Shown piece after piece: positions 43,382 to 54,256 of a DNA stretch of 64,000 bases. The notes under the pieces are model-generated. The model did not search any database, was not told where the DNA came from, and saw only the letters and a program-made list of their open reading frames with translations. Origin of the DNA: Serratia sp. PL17 (GTDB lineage: Bacteria; Pseudomonadota; Gammaproteobacteria; Enterobacterales; Enterobacteriaceae); contig NZ_JAFIBY010000009.1 of the NCBI RefSeq assembly GCF_017832355.1, forward strand, positions 159,905 through 223,904, in the 5' to 3' direction. Positions within the stretch are counted from its first letter, which is position 1. Every line of letters begins with the position of its first letter. The position numbers and the translations under genes are program-made.

Positions 43382-44314
43382 ATGACCACCCAGAATCTTG
43401 CCGTGATCGGCGAATGCATGATTGAACTGTCGCAGAAAGGCGCGGACCTTAGCCGCGGTTTTGGCGGCGATACGCTAAACACCGCCGTTTACATCGCCCG
43501 TCAAGTGGCAGAAACGGCGCTGCAGGTGCATTACGTTACCGCACTCGGCACCGACAGTTTCAGCGAGGAAATGCTGCAGGCCTGGCAGCAGGAAAAAGTG
43601 AAAACACGCCTGATCCAACGATTGGAAGACAAGCTGCCGGGGCTATACGTGATCGAAACCGATGAGACCGGCGAACGCACCTTCTATTACTGGCGTAATG
43701 ATGCCGCAGCCCGCTACTGGCTCGCAGGGCCGCAGGCAGAGACGTTGTGCGAACAGCTGGCCCAATTCGATTATCTGTATCTCAGCGGTATCAGCGTGGC
43801 GATTCTCGATGCCAGCAGCCGTGCCCGGCTGCTGACGTTACTGCGCCAGTGCCGCGCCAACGGCGGCAAGGTCATTTTCGATAACAACTATCGTCCACGG
43901 CTGTGGCAAAGCAAAGAAGAAGCGCAACAGGCCTATCGCGAGGTGCTGGCTTGTACAGACATTGCTTTTCTGACGCTGGATGATGAAGACCTGTTGTGGG
44001 GCAAACATCCGCTGGATCAGGTGGTGCAGCGCACGCAGTTGCTGGGCGTGACCGAGATAGTGATCAAACGCGGCGCAGATAGCTGCCTGGTGTTCAGTGC
44101 CGAAGGCACCGAATTCGAGATCCCGGCGGTACATTTGCCGAAAGAAAAAGTGGTAGATACCACCGCAGCGGGCGATTCCTTCAGCGCCGGTTATCTGGCG
44201 GTGCGTTTAACCGGCGGTGATGCCGTACAGGCAGCGCAGCGCGGCCATCTGACCGCCAGCACGGTGATCCAGCATCGAGGTGCCATTATTCCCCTCGCCG
44301 CCATGCCACAATGA
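43382..44314 (+). CDS. kdgK: 2-dehydro-3-deoxygluconokinase
   Basis: 310 residues from the ATG at 43382 (MTTQNLAVIGECMIELSQ); the frame is open upstream without similarity. PfkB/ribokinase fold with GFGGDTLNTAVYIAR at the N-terminus and the C-terminal signature DTTAAGDSFSAGYLA carrying the catalytic Asp. It phosphorylates 2-keto-3-deoxygluconate with ATP for the lower Entner-Doudoroff route, in hexuronate and pectin use. Probably under KdgR control (site at 43277-43297). Confidence 0.95.
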   Translation: MTTQNLAVIGECMIELSQKGADLSRGFGGDTLNTAVYIARQVAETALQVHYVTALGTDSFSEEMLQAWQQEKVKTRLIQRLEDKLPGLYVIETDETGERTFYYWRNDAAARYWLAGPQAETLCEQLAQFDYLYLSGISVAILDASSRARLLTLLRQCRANGGKVIFDNNYRPRLWQSKEEAQQAYREVLACTDIAFLTLDDEDLLWGKHPLDQVVQRTQLLGVTEIVIKRGADSCLVFSAEGTEFEIPAVHLPKEKVVDTTAAGDSFSAGYLAVRLTGGDAVQAAQRGHLTASTVIQHRGAIIPLAAMPQ

Positions 44315-44336
44315 TTCCTGTGCCGTAGAAAGGCGA

Positions 44337-44364
44337 AAGGCCAGCAACGACGCTGGCCTTTTTA
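44337..44364 (+). terminator. Rho-independent terminator of kdgK
   Basis: 9-bp stem AAGGCCAGC/GCTGGCCTT with a 6-base loop and TTTTA after it. Confidence 0.9.
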
Positions 44365-44387
44365 TTGGACTCGAAAACCCATCTTAA

Positions 44388-44510
44388 TACCCTATGGATT
44401 TCAGGTTGTAGCTAGGCACCAAGCTATCTCATCCCCAGGAGCTTACTTTAGTAAGTGACTGGGGTGTGATAGTGCAGGTAACAACGCTACAGCCTGAAAG
44501 ACGACGGGTA
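44388..44510. repeat. ERIC element, 123 bp, touching the ilvC stop codon
   Basis: Ends TACCC / GGGTA, core CCCCAGGAGCTTACTTTAGT followed by AAGTGACTGGGGTG, which is the sequence of the classical ERIC primers. It ends one base before the ilvC stop codon, so it forms the 3' end of the ilvC transcript. Confidence 0.93.
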
Positions 44511-44511
44511 T

Positions 44512-45987
44512 TTAGCCTGCCACCGCGATACGTTTCATATCCGTCATATAACCACGCAGCTTGCGGCCAACGGATTCGATTGGGTGATTACGCACCGCTT
44601 CGTTCACGTCGCGCAGTTGCGCGTTATCCACTGACGTACCGGCAACAGATTTACCCAAGTCACCCGCCTGCAGAGTGGTCATAAACGTTTTCAGCAATGG
44701 CACTGCCGCGTTAGCGAACAGGTAGTTACCGTATTCCGCAGTATCAGAGATAACCACGTTCATTTCGTACAGACGCTTACGCGCAATGGTGTTGGCGATC
44801 AGCGGCAGCTCGTGCAGTGATTCGTAGTAAGCAGACTCTTCGATGATGCCTGCGTCAACCATGGTTTCGAACGCCAGCTCAACGCCGGCTTTCACCATCG
44901 CAACCATCAGTACGCCATGGTCAAAGTATTCTTGCTCGCTGATTTTGCCTTCGAACTGCGGCGCGTTCTCGAATGCTGATTTGCCGGTCTCTTCACGCCA
45001 GTTCAGCAGTTTCACGTCGTCTTCTGCCCAGTCAGCCATCATGCCGCTGGAGAAAGCACCGGAGATGATATCGTCCATGTGTTTCTGGAACAGTGGCGCC
45101 ATGATCTCTTTCAGTTGCTCGGACAGCGCAAAGGCGCGCAGTTTGGCCGGGTTAGACAGGCGATCCATCATCAGGGTGATACCGCCCTGCTTCAGCGCTT
45201 CGGTGATGGTTTCCCAACCGAACTGAATCAGTTTTTCCGCATAAGCCGGCTCGGTGCCTTCAGCAACCAGTTTGTCGAAGCACAGCAGTGAACCCGCTTG
45301 CAGCATGCCACACAGAATGGTTTGCTCGCCCATCAGGTCAGATTTCACTTCGGCAACGAAGGAGGATTCCAGTACGCCGGCACGGTGACCGCCGGTCGCT
45401 GCGGCCCAGGCCTTGGCGATCGCCATGCCTTCGCCTTTCGGATCGTTTTCCGGGTGAACCGCGATCAGGGTCGGTACGCCGAAACCACGTTTGTATTCTT
45501 CGCGCACTTCGGTACCCGGGCATTTTGGCGCAACCATCACCACGGTGATGTCTTTACGCACTTGCTCGCCCACTTCGACGATGTTGAAGCCGTGTGAGTA
45601 ACCCAGCGCTGCGCCGTCTTTCATCAGCGGCTGCACTGCACGCACAACAGAAGTATGCTGCTTGTCCGGCGTGAGGTTAACGACCAAGTCTGCCTGTGGG
45701 ATCAAGTCTTCGTAAGTCCCTACCTTGAAGCCGTTTTCGGTCGCTTTGCGCCATGAAGGACGCTTTTCATCGATGGCTTCTTTACGCAGGGCATAGGCAA
45801 CATCCAGGCCCGAGTCACGCATGTTCAAGCCTTGGTTCAGGCCCTGTGCGCCACAGCCGACAATCACCACTTTTTTGCCTTTCAGGTAGCTCGCTTCGTC
45901 AGCAAATTCTTCACGTGCCATAAAGCGACACTTGCCTAATTGCGCCAACTGCTGACGCAGGTTCAAGGTGTTGAAATAGTTAGCCAT
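44512..45987 (-). CDS. ilvC: Ketol-acid reductoisomerase
   Basis: 491 residues, class II (long) enzyme like that of E. coli. It converts acetolactate and acetohydroxybutyrate to the dihydroxy acids with NADPH and Mg2+. The Rossmann motif [14 protein letters not shown] is visible, with a duplicated C-terminal knotted domain. Divergent from ilvY, its activator; the operator lies in the 169-base spacer. An ERIC repeat forms its downstream region in place of a simple terminator. Confidence 0.97.
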   Translation of the reverse strand: MANYFNTLNLRQQLAQLGKCRFMAREEFADEASYLKGKKVVIVGCGAQGLNQGLNMRDSGLDVAYALRKEAIDEKRPSWRKATENGFKVGTYEDLIPQADLVVNLTPDKQHTSVVRAVQPLMKDGAALGYSHGFNIVEVGEQVRKDITVVMVAPKCPGTEVREEYKRGFGVPTLIAVHPENDPKGEGMAIAKAWAAATGGHRAGVLESSFVAEVKSDLMGEQTILCGMLQAGSLLCFDKLVAEGTEPAYAEKLIQFGWETITEALKQGGITLMMDRLSNPAKLRAFALSEQLKEIMAPLFQKHMDDIISGAFSSGMMADWAEDDVKLLNWREETGKSAFENAPQFEGKISEQEYFDHGVLMVAMVKAGVELAFETMVDAGIIEESAYYESLHELPLIANTIARKRLYEMNVVISDTAEYGNYLFANAAVPLLKTFMTTLQAGDLGKSVAGTSVDNAQLRDVNEAVRNHPIESVGRKLRGYMTDMKRIAVAG

Positions 45988-46117
45988 GGTGGTACTCCAG
46001 TTAGATGTTGTGTCTTGCTGTTATTTTTCATTCCCCGCCCTGTCTGTGCGGAGATTCGTTAAACTCAATGTATAACAGGAAACGCGTTGCTTAAATTGAT
46101 ATATTACGAATGTGACA

Positions 46118-46132
46118 TTGCAATTTTTGCAA
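46118..46132. promoter_or_regulatory. IlvY operator
   Basis: TTGCAA-TTT-TTGCAA in the ilvC-ilvY spacer, 25 bases before the ilvY start. IlvY binds tandem TTGCAA-type sites here and activates ilvC when acetolactate or acetohydroxybutyrate is bound, as known in E. coli. Confidence 0.7.
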
Positions 46133-46156
46133 CACTCTTGCTGCGAGCGTACTGAT

Positions 46157-47038
46157 ATGGATTTGCGTGATTTAAAGCTGTTCCTTCATCTGGCCGAGAG
46201 CCATCACTTTGGCCGAACAGCCAAGGCGATGCACGTCAGCCCGTCGACACTTTCCCGCCAGATCCAACGGCTGGAGGAGATCCTCGGGCAGCCGCTATTT
46301 TTGCGTGACAACCGCACTGTGCAGCTCACCGATGCTGGTGAACAGCTGAAAGACTTTGCCCAGCAAACGCTGTTGCAATACCAGCAACTGAAACATGCGC
46401 TGGGCCAACATGGCCCCTCTCTGAGCGGCGAGCTGCGGCTGTTTTGCTCTGTCACCGCCGCCTACAGCCACTTGCCGCCAATCCTCGATCGCTTCCGCGC
46501 ACAGCATCCGTTGGTAGAGATCAAACTCACCACCGGTGACGCCGCCGACGCCGTCGATAAAGTGCAATCCAACGAAGCCGACCTCGGCATTGCCGGACGC
46601 CCCGAAACCCTGCCCACCAGCGTGGCCTTCACTAAAATCGGTGAGATCCCACTGGTGCTGATTGCGCCGGCGCTGCCCTGTGCTGTACGCAGTCAGGCCT
46701 TTGCCGAGCAGCCCGACTGGGCCAATATTCCGTTTATCCTGCCGGAGCATGGCCCGTCGCGAAAACGTATCGAACTGTGGTTCCGCCGCCAGCGTATTCC
46801 CAACCCACTGATTTACGCCACCGTTGGCGGCCACGAGGCCATTGTCTCGATGGTAGCCTTGGGCTGCGGTATCGCACTGATCCCCGGCGTGGTCGTAGAC
46901 AACAGCCCAGAGCCAGTGCGCAACCGTATCTCGCAGTTGGAGAATATATCGATGGTCGAGCCGTTCGAGTTAGGTGTCTGTGTACAGAAAAAACGCCTCA
47001 GCGATCCGTTGATTGACGCGTTCTGGCGTTTACTTTGA
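46157..47038 (+). CDS. ilvY: LysR-type activator of ilvC
   Basis: 293 residues from the ATG at 46157 (MDLRDLKLFLHLAESHHFGR); the frame is open for 15 codons upstream. LysR helix-turn-helix TAKAMHVSPSTLSRQIQRLEE. Divergent from ilvC with the operator between them, as in other enterobacteria. It represses itself and activates ilvC when pathway intermediates are present. Confidence 0.96.
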   Translation: MDLRDLKLFLHLAESHHFGRTAKAMHVSPSTLSRQIQRLEEILGQPLFLRDNRTVQLTDAGEQLKDFAQQTLLQYQQLKHALGQHGPSLSGELRLFCSVTAAYSHLPPILDRFRAQHPLVEIKLTTGDAADAVDKVQSNEADLGIAGRPETLPTSVAFTKIGEIPLVLIAPALPCAVRSQAFAEQPDWANIPFILPEHGPSRKRIELWFRRQRIPNPLIYATVGGHEAIVSMVALGCGIALIPGVVVDNSPEPVRNRISQLENISMVEPFELGVCVQKKRLSDPLIDAFWRLL

Positions 47039-47048
47039 GACGCGGCTC

Positions 47049-47067
47049 GAAAGACAACGGGCATTTA
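47049..47067. repeat. ERIC right-end remnant
   Basis: GAAAGACAACGGGCATTTA, differing in two bases from the right end of the ERIC at 44388-44510 (GAAAGACGACGGGTATTTA). Only the end is present; it covers the stop region of the gene at 47065. Confidence 0.5.
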
Positions 47068-47766
47068 TAAATCAGCCGGATCGACTTGCTTCATCGCCTC
47101 CACCTGCATCAGCCAGTGGTACAGCGGTTCTAGCTGTTGAAAACCCTGGGCCAACATCTTCGTCAGGTCGGCACTAAACAGCTTTTCCACCTGGCTATCA
47201 GTCGCCATCACCGCAAAGGATTTACGGTTGTACCAGGTGGCAATGTCTGCCGCCTGCTCTTTAACCAGCGGACGCTTGTAGCTTTCCCCCACCAGCTCGA
47301 ACGGCGGTTGACAGCAAGCGGCCACCTCTAAAAATGGCTGCGGGCGGCGCTGCAGCGTATGACGAAACAGGTCCATGGTGGCTTTGTTGGCACTGTAATA
47401 TCCCAGCCCATAGCGCAACATGTCCGGCCCCAGTTCGAAGAAGTAAACCGGCGCATCCTTCCAGTCTTTGCTCGGCCGTTTGAACGTCAGCCACATGCGG
47501 CTACGGTAGCGCGATTTATCATGAGAAAAACGCGTGTCGCGGTGAATGCGCGACAGCGTTTTACCGATCGCCGGCCGGGTTTCAAACTGCGGGTCAATCG
47601 CCAGCATCGTCGGGGCAAGTTCAGCCACCAGCGAACGGAACGGCGTCAGCAGTTCGCTATCGTAAACGCTGCGATTAGCCTCAAACCATTCCTTGTCGTT
47701 TTCGATACGCACCTGCTGGAGGAAATTCAGGCCTTGCTGGCTAAAGCCACTAAATTTATCCGTCAT
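47065..47766 (-). CDS. DUF2461-family protein downstream of ilvA
   Basis: 233 residues, no signal peptide or membrane segment. It matches the DUF2461 (TIGR02453) family of unknown function: FLQQVRIENDKEWFEANRSVYD at the N-terminus (first 20 of which are diagnostic), then IHRDTRFSHDKSRYRSRMWL and YFFELGPDMLRYGLGYY. It starts 21 bases after the ilvA stop with no terminator between, so it is probably the last gene of the ilv operon transcript. This gene is absent at this place in E. coli. Confidence 0.85.
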   Translation of the reverse strand: MTDKFSGFSQQGLNFLQQVRIENDKEWFEANRSVYDSELLTPFRSLVAELAPTMLAIDPQFETRPAIGKTLSRIHRDTRFSHDKSRYRSRMWLTFKRPSKDWKDAPVYFFELGPDMLRYGLGYYSANKATMDLFRHTLQRRPQPFLEVAACCQPPFELVGESYKRPLVKEQAADIATWYNRKSFAVMATDSQVEKLFSADLTKMLAQGFQQLEPLYHWLMQVEAMKQVDPADL

Positions 47767-47787
47767 ACGCCATCCTTGTTAACGCCT

Positions 47788-49332
47788 TTAGCCCTGCAAA
47801 AAGAAGCGGAATGCCGGGTTATCCGTTTCATCGTGGCAGTCGTAGCCCAAAGCCTGTAGGTGTTGCTCAAACTCGGGTTCAGTCTGCGACAGTTCAAAAC
47901 CTGCCAGCACGCGACCAAAGTCAGTGCCGTGGCTACGGTAATGGAACAGTGAAATATTCCAGTGGGTCCCCAGGGTTTGCAGAAACTTCAGCAATGCACC
48001 TGGCGATTCCGGGAACTCAAAGCTGTACAGACGCTCACGCAGTGGTTTTGAAGGACGCCCACCGACCATGTAACGCACGTGCAGCTTGGCCATTTCATCG
48101 TCGGACAGATCCACGACCTGATAACCATCGGCGCGTAACTCATCGAGAATTTCCTGCCGTTCGGCATGGCCGCGCGTCAGACGAACACCGACGAAAATGC
48201 AGGCATTATCCGCATCGGCGTACCGGTAGTTAAATTCCGTTACCGACCGGCCACCCAGCAGTTGGCAAAACTTCAGGAAGCTGCCTTTCTGCTCTGGAAT
48301 GGTCACCGCCAGCAGGGCCTCACGCTGTTCACCTAATTCGCAGCGTTCCGACACATAGCGCAAACCATGGAAATTCAGGTTGGCACCGGACAAAACATGA
48401 GCCAGACGCTCACCCTGAATATTGTGCTGTTGCACATACTTTTTCAGCCCGGCCAGCGCCAGCGCACCGGACGGTTCGGCAATGGCGCGCACATCTTCAA
48501 ACAGATCTTTGACCGCGGCGCAAATGGCGTCACTGTCGACGGTGATGACGTCGTCCAGGTATTCCTGACACAGGCGGAAGGTTTCGTCACCGATACGCTT
48601 CACCGCCACGCCTTCGGCAAACAGCCCAACACGCGCCAGGTCCACCGGATGCCCAGCATCCAACGCCGCACGCAGGCACGCGGAATCTTCCGCTTCCACC
48701 CCAATCACTTTGATCTGCGGCATCAGTTGCTTGATTAATACCGCCACGCCCGCCGCCAAGCCGCCACCACCCACCGGCACAAACACCCGGTCAAGATGCG
48801 CATCTTGTTGCAATAACTCCATGGCCAGCGTGCCCTGCCCGGCGATCACCGTTGGGTGATCAAAGGGTGGCACGAACGTCATGCCCTGTTTGAGTGAAAG
48901 CTCAATCGCTCTGGCCTTGGCTTCATCAAAGTTGGCACCGTGCAGCAACACTTCACCGCCAAAGCTACGTACCGCATCCACTTTGATATCTGCGGTGGAC
49001 ACCGGCATCACGATCAACGTTTTGATACCCACGCGTTTGCCGGAATAGGCTACGCCCTGGGCGTGGTTGCCAGCCGAAGCCGTCACCACACCGCGGGCCT
49101 TTTGCTCTTCGTTCAGGCTGGCAATCATGGCGTAAGCCCCGCGCAGCTTGAAACTGTGAACCGGCTGACGATCTTCACGCTTCACCAAAATGGTATTGCC
49201 GAGGCGTGAAGATATTTTACTCATGGTCTGTAATGGGGTGACCTGAGCCACCTCATAAACCGGCGAGCGGAGCACCGCTCGCAAATACTCCGCGCCACAG
49301 GGAGCGTCGGGTAGGGGTTGCGATACCGCCAT
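47788..49332 (-). CDS. ilvA: Threonine dehydratase, biosynthetic
   Basis: 514 residues, PLP enzyme that converts threonine to 2-oxobutanoate, the first step to isoleucine. The PLP lysine lies in VHSFKLRGAYAM, the glycine loop is VPVGGGGLAAGV, and two C-terminal ACT-like regulatory domains give isoleucine feedback inhibition. Five bases after ilvD in the operon. Confidence 0.97.
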   Translation of the reverse strand: MAVSQPLPDAPCGAEYLRAVLRSPVYEVAQVTPLQTMSKISSRLGNTILVKREDRQPVHSFKLRGAYAMIASLNEEQKARGVVTASAGNHAQGVAYSGKRVGIKTLIVMPVSTADIKVDAVRSFGGEVLLHGANFDEAKARAIELSLKQGMTFVPPFDHPTVIAGQGTLAMELLQQDAHLDRVFVPVGGGGLAAGVAVLIKQLMPQIKVIGVEAEDSACLRAALDAGHPVDLARVGLFAEGVAVKRIGDETFRLCQEYLDDVITVDSDAICAAVKDLFEDVRAIAEPSGALALAGLKKYVQQHNIQGERLAHVLSGANLNFHGLRYVSERCELGEQREALLAVTIPEQKGSFLKFCQLLGGRSVTEFNYRYADADNACIFVGVRLTRGHAERQEILDELRADGYQVVDLSDDEMAKLHVRYMVGGRPSKPLRERLYSFEFPESPGALLKFLQTLGTHWNISLFHYRSHGTDFGRVLAGFELSQTEPEFEQHLQALGYDCHDETDNPAFRFFLQG

Positions 49333-49337
49333 GATGT

Positions 49338-51188
49338 TTAGCCTCCCAGCTTGCTCTTGTCGCGCACGGCGCCTTTGTCGGCGCTGGTCGCCAGCATGGC
49401 GTAAGCGCGCAGGGCGAAGGAAACCTGACGCTCGCGATTTTTCGGTGTCCAGGCCCGATCGCCACGTGCCAGCTCAACTTCACGACGCGCCGCCAGTTCG
49501 CTGTCAGTGACGTCCAGCACCATGCTGCGCTTTGGAATATCGATGTCGATCATGTCGCCATCTTCGATCAACGCAATCAAACCACCGCTGCCCGCTTCTG
49601 GAGAAACGTGGCCAATAGACAGGCCCGAGGTGCCGCCGGAGAAGCGGCCGTCGGTGATCAGCGCACAGGCTTTGCCCAGCCCCATGGACTTAAGGTAGGT
49701 CGTTGGGTACAGCATTTCCTGCATGCCCGGCCCACCTTTAGGCCCCTCGTAGCGGATCACCACCACGTCGCCGGCGACCACTTTGCCGCCGAGGATCGCT
49801 TCCACCGCCGAGTCCTGGCTTTCGTACACTTTGGCCGGACCGCGGAAGGTCAGGTTCTCTTTGTCGACGCCCGCGGTTTTAACGATGCTGCCGTCCAGCG
49901 CCATGTTGCCGTACAGTACGGCCAGCCCCCCCTCCTGGCTGAACGCATTTTCCAGCGAACGGATACAGCCCTCTGCACGGTCATCATCCAGCGTATCCCA
50001 ACGACAATCCTGCGAGAACGCCTTGGTGGTGCGGATACCCGCCGGACCGGCACGGAACATTTTCTTCACCGCGTCATCTTGGGTCAGCATGATGTCGTAT
50101 TTATCCAGCGTCTCCGGCAGTTTCATGCCCAGGATATTGTCGACGTCACGGTTCAACAGGCCAGCGCGATCCAGCTCGCCAAGAATAGCCAGTACACCAC
50201 CGGCGCGGTGTACGTCTTCCATATGGTATTTCGGGGTGCTTGGTGCCACCTTGCACAGGTGCGGTACCTTGCGTGACAGGCGGTCGATATCTTCCATGGT
50301 GAAGTCGATTTCACCTTCCTGTGCGGAGGCCAGCAGGTGCAACACGGTATTGGTCGAGCCGCCCATGGCGATATCCAGCGTCATGGCGTTTTCAAATGCC
50401 GCCTTGTTGGCGATATTGCGCGGCAACGCGCTTTCATCACCCTGCTCGTAGTAACGTTTGGTCAAGGCTACGATGCGCTTACCGGCGTTAATAAACAGCT
50501 CTTTACGGTCGGCATGGGTCGCCAGCAACGAGCCATTGCCCGGCTGTGACAGGCCCAGCGCTTCGGTCAGGCAGTTCATCGAGTTGGCGGTGAACATGCC
50601 GGAACAGGAGCCGCAGGTCGGGCAGGCGGAACGTTCGATCTGCTCGCTGTCGGCGTCGCTGACGTTCGGGTTGGCACCCTGAATCATCGCGTCCACCAGA
50701 TCCAGTTTGATGATCTTATCGGACAGCTTGGTCTTGCCGGCTTCCATCGGGCCGCCAGAAACGAAAATCACCGGAATGTTAAGGCGCAGTGACGCCATCA
50801 GCATCCCTGGGGTGATCTTGTCGCAGTTGGAAATGCACACCATCGCATCCGCGCAGTGGGCATTCACCATGTATTCAACCGAGTCGGCGATCAATTCACG
50901 AGATGGCAAAGAATAGAGCATGCCGCCGTGGCCCATCGCGATACCGTCATCCACCGCAATGGTGTTGAACTCTTTGGCAACGCCGCCTGAGGCTTCGATC
51001 TGTTCTGCAACCAGCTTGCCCAAATCACGCAGATGCACATGGCCCGGAACGAACTGGGTAAATGAGTTAACCACCGCAATAATGGGTTTGCCAAAATCGT
51101 CGTCGGTCATTCCGGTCGCGCGCCATAATGCGCGGGCACCCGCCATGTTGCGGCCGTGGGTTGTGGTGGCGGAACGGTACTTAGGCAT
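49338..51188 (-). CDS. ilvD: Dihydroxy-acid dehydratase
   Basis: 616 residues. It dehydrates the dihydroxy acids to the branched 2-oxo acids. Cysteines for the iron-sulfur cluster are visible in [10 protein letters not shown] and [17 protein letters not shown]. Fourth gene of the operon; separated from ilvE by 134 bases that hold a short ERIC derivative. Confidence 0.97.
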   Translation of the reverse strand: MPKYRSATTTHGRNMAGARALWRATGMTDDDFGKPIIAVVNSFTQFVPGHVHLRDLGKLVAEQIEASGGVAKEFNTIAVDDGIAMGHGGMLYSLPSRELIADSVEYMVNAHCADAMVCISNCDKITPGMLMASLRLNIPVIFVSGGPMEAGKTKLSDKIIKLDLVDAMIQGANPNVSDADSEQIERSACPTCGSCSGMFTANSMNCLTEALGLSQPGNGSLLATHADRKELFINAGKRIVALTKRYYEQGDESALPRNIANKAAFENAMTLDIAMGGSTNTVLHLLASAQEGEIDFTMEDIDRLSRKVPHLCKVAPSTPKYHMEDVHRAGGVLAILGELDRAGLLNRDVDNILGMKLPETLDKYDIMLTQDDAVKKMFRAGPAGIRTTKAFSQDCRWDTLDDDRAEGCIRSLENAFSQEGGLAVLYGNMALDGSIVKTAGVDKENLTFRGPAKVYESQDSAVEAILGGKVVAGDVVVIRYEGPKGGPGMQEMLYPTTYLKSMGLGKACALITDGRFSGGTSGLSIGHVSPEAGSGGLIALIEDGDMIDIDIPKRSMVLDVTDSELAARREVELARGDRAWTPKNRERQVSFALRAYAMLATSADKGAVRDKSKLGG

Positions 51189-51259
51189 GCTCTTTACTCC
51201 AAATGTATTTATTACAGGCGGCGAACGAACCGCCTGAATATTATTGTCTGTCTGTCGTT

Positions 51260-51316
51260 TACCCTATGGCTTTCAAGCTGCGGCCAACAACGCGGCGGTT
51301 TAAAAGACGACGGGTA
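51260..51316. repeat. Shortened ERIC derivative (57 bp) inside the ilv operon
   Basis: Starts TACCCTATGGCTTTCAAGCT and ends GACGACGGGTA, both ERIC ends, but lacks the central GAGCTTAC core: an internal deletion. It lies in the ilvE-ilvD intercistronic region, so it is transcribed in the operon mRNA. Confidence 0.75.
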
Positions 51317-51322
51317 ACATTG

Positions 51323-52249
51323 TTATTGGTTTACCGGGTCCAACCAGCCGTACTTGTCTTCAGTCTTGCCGGTAAACAGGCCAAAGAACGCCTGTTGAAT
51401 CTGTTTGGTTACCGGGCCGCACTTGCCAATGCCGACCTGGATGCCGTCAACGCTACGCACTGGGGTGATTTCTGCGGCGGTGCCGGACATGAAGACTTCG
51501 TCGGCCAGGTACAGCGATTCACGCGACAACACCTGCTCACGCACTTCGAAGCCCATGTCTTTCGCCAGTTTGATGATGGCATCGCGGGTGATGCCCGGCA
51601 GTGCAGAAGACGTAAACGGCGGGGTAAACAGCACACCGTCTTTCACTTCGAACAGGTTCTCGCCCGCGCCTTCGGAAATATACCCGTGCACGTCAAGCGC
51701 AATCCCTTCTTGGTAACCATGGCGGCGCGCTTCGCTGCCTACCAGCAGCGAGGAAAGGTAGTTACCGCCGGCTTTGGCCGCGGTGGGAATAGTATTTGGC
51801 GCCACGCGGTGCCAGGACGAAACCATCGCATCGATGCCTTGATCCAGCGCCTCTTCACCCAGGTACGCGCCCCAAGGAAACGCCGCGATAATCACGTCTG
51901 TTTTATAACCGGCTGGCGGGTTCACCCCCATGCCAACGTCGCCCACAAAGACTAACGGACGAATATAGGCGCTGCCCAGATTGTTTTTACGCAGCGTCGC
52001 GCGGCAGGCTTCCATCAACTCATCAACGCTTTGCGATACGGGCATACGGTAGATCTTTGCCGAGTCATGCAGGCGTTGCATATGCTCACGGTGACGGAAC
52101 ACCACCGGGCCTTTATGAGAGTCGTAGCAACGGACGCCTTCAAACACCGAAGTGCCATAGTGCAACGCATGTGACATCACGTGTACTTTGGCGTCAGCCC
52201 AAGGAACCATCTCACCATTGAACCAAATGTAATCGGCTTTCTTCGTCAT
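51323..52249 (-). CDS. ilvE: Branched-chain amino acid aminotransferase
   Basis: 308 residues, class IV PLP aminotransferase making valine, isoleucine and leucine from their oxo acids. VMSHALHYGTSVFEGVRCY and the lysine region AKAGGNYLSSLL are typical. Third enzyme of the operon, 22 bases after ilvM. Confidence 0.97.
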   Translation of the reverse strand: MTKKADYIWFNGEMVPWADAKVHVMSHALHYGTSVFEGVRCYDSHKGPVVFRHREHMQRLHDSAKIYRMPVSQSVDELMEACRATLRKNNLGSAYIRPLVFVGDVGMGVNPPAGYKTDVIIAAFPWGAYLGEEALDQGIDAMVSSWHRVAPNTIPTAAKAGGNYLSSLLVGSEARRHGYQEGIALDVHGYISEGAGENLFEVKDGVLFTPPFTSSALPGITRDAIIKLAKDMGFEVREQVLSRESLYLADEVFMSGTAAEITPVRSVDGIQVGIGKCGPVTKQIQQAFFGLFTGKTEDKYGWLDPVNQ

Positions 52250-52271
52250 TGTTCTTTATCCTTCTCACGCA

Positions 52272-52529
52272 TCAGGCGCGTATTTGTTGTGATGTTTGTT
52301 GCTGGATCTCAACGCAGGAGACATCCATCAGTTTGCTCAACTGAGATGACAGTAGATCCACCGGGCGCTGGCTGGCAACGGTCAATTCAATATTAATCTT
52401 GTCGGTATTTGCAGCCGCAGCCATATTCATAGCACAAACCTGAAAGCCGCGATGACGCACGACGCGCAATACACGCTCTAACATTTCAGGGCGAAAACGG
52501 GCCTGGATCGAGAGTTGATGGTGCATCAT
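52272..52529 (-). CDS. ilvM: Acetolactate synthase II small subunit
   Basis: 85 residues, a single ACT domain ([20 protein letters not shown]). It is the regulatory subunit of acetohydroxyacid synthase II. It overlaps ilvG by 4 bases (ATGA), so the two subunits are translated together. Confidence 0.95.
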   Translation of the reverse strand: MMHHQLSIQARFRPEMLERVLRVVRHRGFQVCAMNMAAAANTDKINIELTVASQRPVDLLSSQLSKLMDVSCVEIQQQTSQQIRA

Positions 52530-54172
52530 GATATTTTCTCCAACATGGTTTCGTTACCGGCACCCGGCGGCACCAGCGGCCAGACGTTTTCGAGTTCATC
52601 AATCGACACATGCAGCAGGTAAGGCCCGTCGCTGTTGAATAACGCATCGAGCGCATCTGCTACCTGATCTTTGCGGGTGATACGCTGGCCAGGGATGCCA
52701 AAGGCATTGGCCAACATCAAGAAATCTGGGTTATCGGTGAGGGTGGTTTCGCTGTAACGCCCGTCAAAAAACAGCTGTTGCCACTGACGAACCATGCCCA
52801 AACGTTGGTTATCCAACAAAACGATTTTCAGCGGCAGCTGTTTACGTTTTATGGTGCCTAATTCCTGCACGTTCATCATGAAAGAACCGTCGCCCGAAAT
52901 GCAGATCACCGTATCTTCCGGGCGAGCCATCTGTGCGCCAACCGCAGCCGGTACGCCAAAGCCCATGGTGCCCAGCCCGCTGGAGGTGATGAAATTCTCC
53001 GGGCGTTCAAAGGTCATGTGCTGTGCAGTCCACATCTGGTGCTGGCCCACGTCTGTGGTGACCACGCTATTGGCCGGCTTGCGCTCAGACAGCTGTTTCA
53101 ACAGCAGCGGCGCGTAAATCGGCTGGCCTGGATGATCATAACGACAAGGGTGTGTTTCTTTCAGTTCAACCACGCGGCGCTGCCAGGCGGTGATTGTCAG
53201 CGGCTGCTGCAGCGCGGGCAATAACGCCTTTAAATCACCCTGCAGCGCGACATGTGCCTGACGTAATTTGCTCATTTCCGCCGGGTCGATATCCATGTGG
53301 ATCACCTTGGCGTGTGGTGCAAAAGCATTCAGTTTACCGGTCACGCGATCGTCAAAACGTGCGCCGACAGCGATTAACAAGTCGCATTCTTGCACCGCAA
53401 GATTGGCGGCCTTAGTGCCGTGCATCCCCAACATACCGAGGTAATACGGTTGCTCGGCATCCGCTGCCCCCAGCCCTTTCAACGTGACGACGTTAGGCAT
53501 TTGGGTCGCCGCGATAAACTCGCGTAACTCCGGTACCGCCTGCGCCATGCCAACGCCACCGCCGATGTACAACATGGGCTTGTGTGCCTGCGCCAGCAAC
53601 TCAACGGCTTGTGCCAACTCTGCCGCCGGGTAGTTCAGTTCTTCCACTACCGGCATCAAGTGTGGGTGCAATTCGCCGTGAGCCAGTTGGATGTCTTTCG
53701 GGATGTCGATCAGCACGGGGCCGGGACGGCCGCTGCTTGCAATGGCAAAGGCTTCCGCCATGATGCCCGGCAGCGCATCCAGTGATTCCACCAGGAAGCT
53801 GTGTTTGGTGCAGGCCAAAGACAGGCCGAGAACATCGATCTCCTGAAAAGCATCGGTACCTATCAGCGCAGAGCCCACCTGACCGGTAATCGCCACCACG
53901 GGAACGGAATCCAGCAAGGCATCGGCCAGGCCAGTGATCAGGTTGGTAGCCCCGGGGCCAGAGGTAGCAATGCAAACGCCAACTTTACCGGTTGAGCGAG
54001 CGTAACCAATAGCGGCCATCGCGGCACCCTGCTCGTGGCGGCACAGTAGGTGTTCCACCCCGCCGTCATACAATGCATCGTAGACCGGCATGATTGCGCC
54101 ACCCGGATAGCCGAATACCGTATCAACCCCCTGCGCACGCAACGCTTGTACTACCCACTGAGCCCCGTTCAT
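52526..54172 (-). CDS. ilvG: Acetolactate synthase II large subunit, intact
   Basis: 548 residues, thiamine diphosphate enzyme condensing pyruvate with pyruvate or 2-oxobutanoate. The TPP motif [17 protein letters not shown] and N-terminal [16 protein letters not shown] are visible. The frame is unbroken, unlike the frameshifted ilvG of E. coli K-12. Controlled by the attenuator and leader peptide upstream. Confidence 0.97.
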   Translation of the reverse strand: MNGAQWVVQALRAQGVDTVFGYPGGAIMPVYDALYDGGVEHLLCRHEQGAAMAAIGYARSTGKVGVCIATSGPGATNLITGLADALLDSVPVVAITGQVGSALIGTDAFQEIDVLGLSLACTKHSFLVESLDALPGIMAEAFAIASSGRPGPVLIDIPKDIQLAHGELHPHLMPVVEELNYPAAELAQAVELLAQAHKPMLYIGGGVGMAQAVPELREFIAATQMPNVVTLKGLGAADAEQPYYLGMLGMHGTKAANLAVQECDLLIAVGARFDDRVTGKLNAFAPHAKVIHMDIDPAEMSKLRQAHVALQGDLKALLPALQQPLTITAWQRRVVELKETHPCRYDHPGQPIYAPLLLKQLSERKPANSVVTTDVGQHQMWTAQHMTFERPENFITSSGLGTMGFGVPAAVGAQMARPEDTVICISGDGSFMMNVQELGTIKRKQLPLKIVLLDNQRLGMVRQWQQLFFDGRYSETTLTDNPDFLMLANAFGIPGQRITRKDQVADALDALFNSDGPYLLHVSIDELENVWPLVPPGAGNETMLEKIS

Positions 54173-54256
54173 GGTTATTTCCCCGCCTTACTTCGACAAT
54201 TGCAGGATTTTGTTCTGTTACTCATATTTTTATCCTCGCTTCACTTTTCTCTTGCC

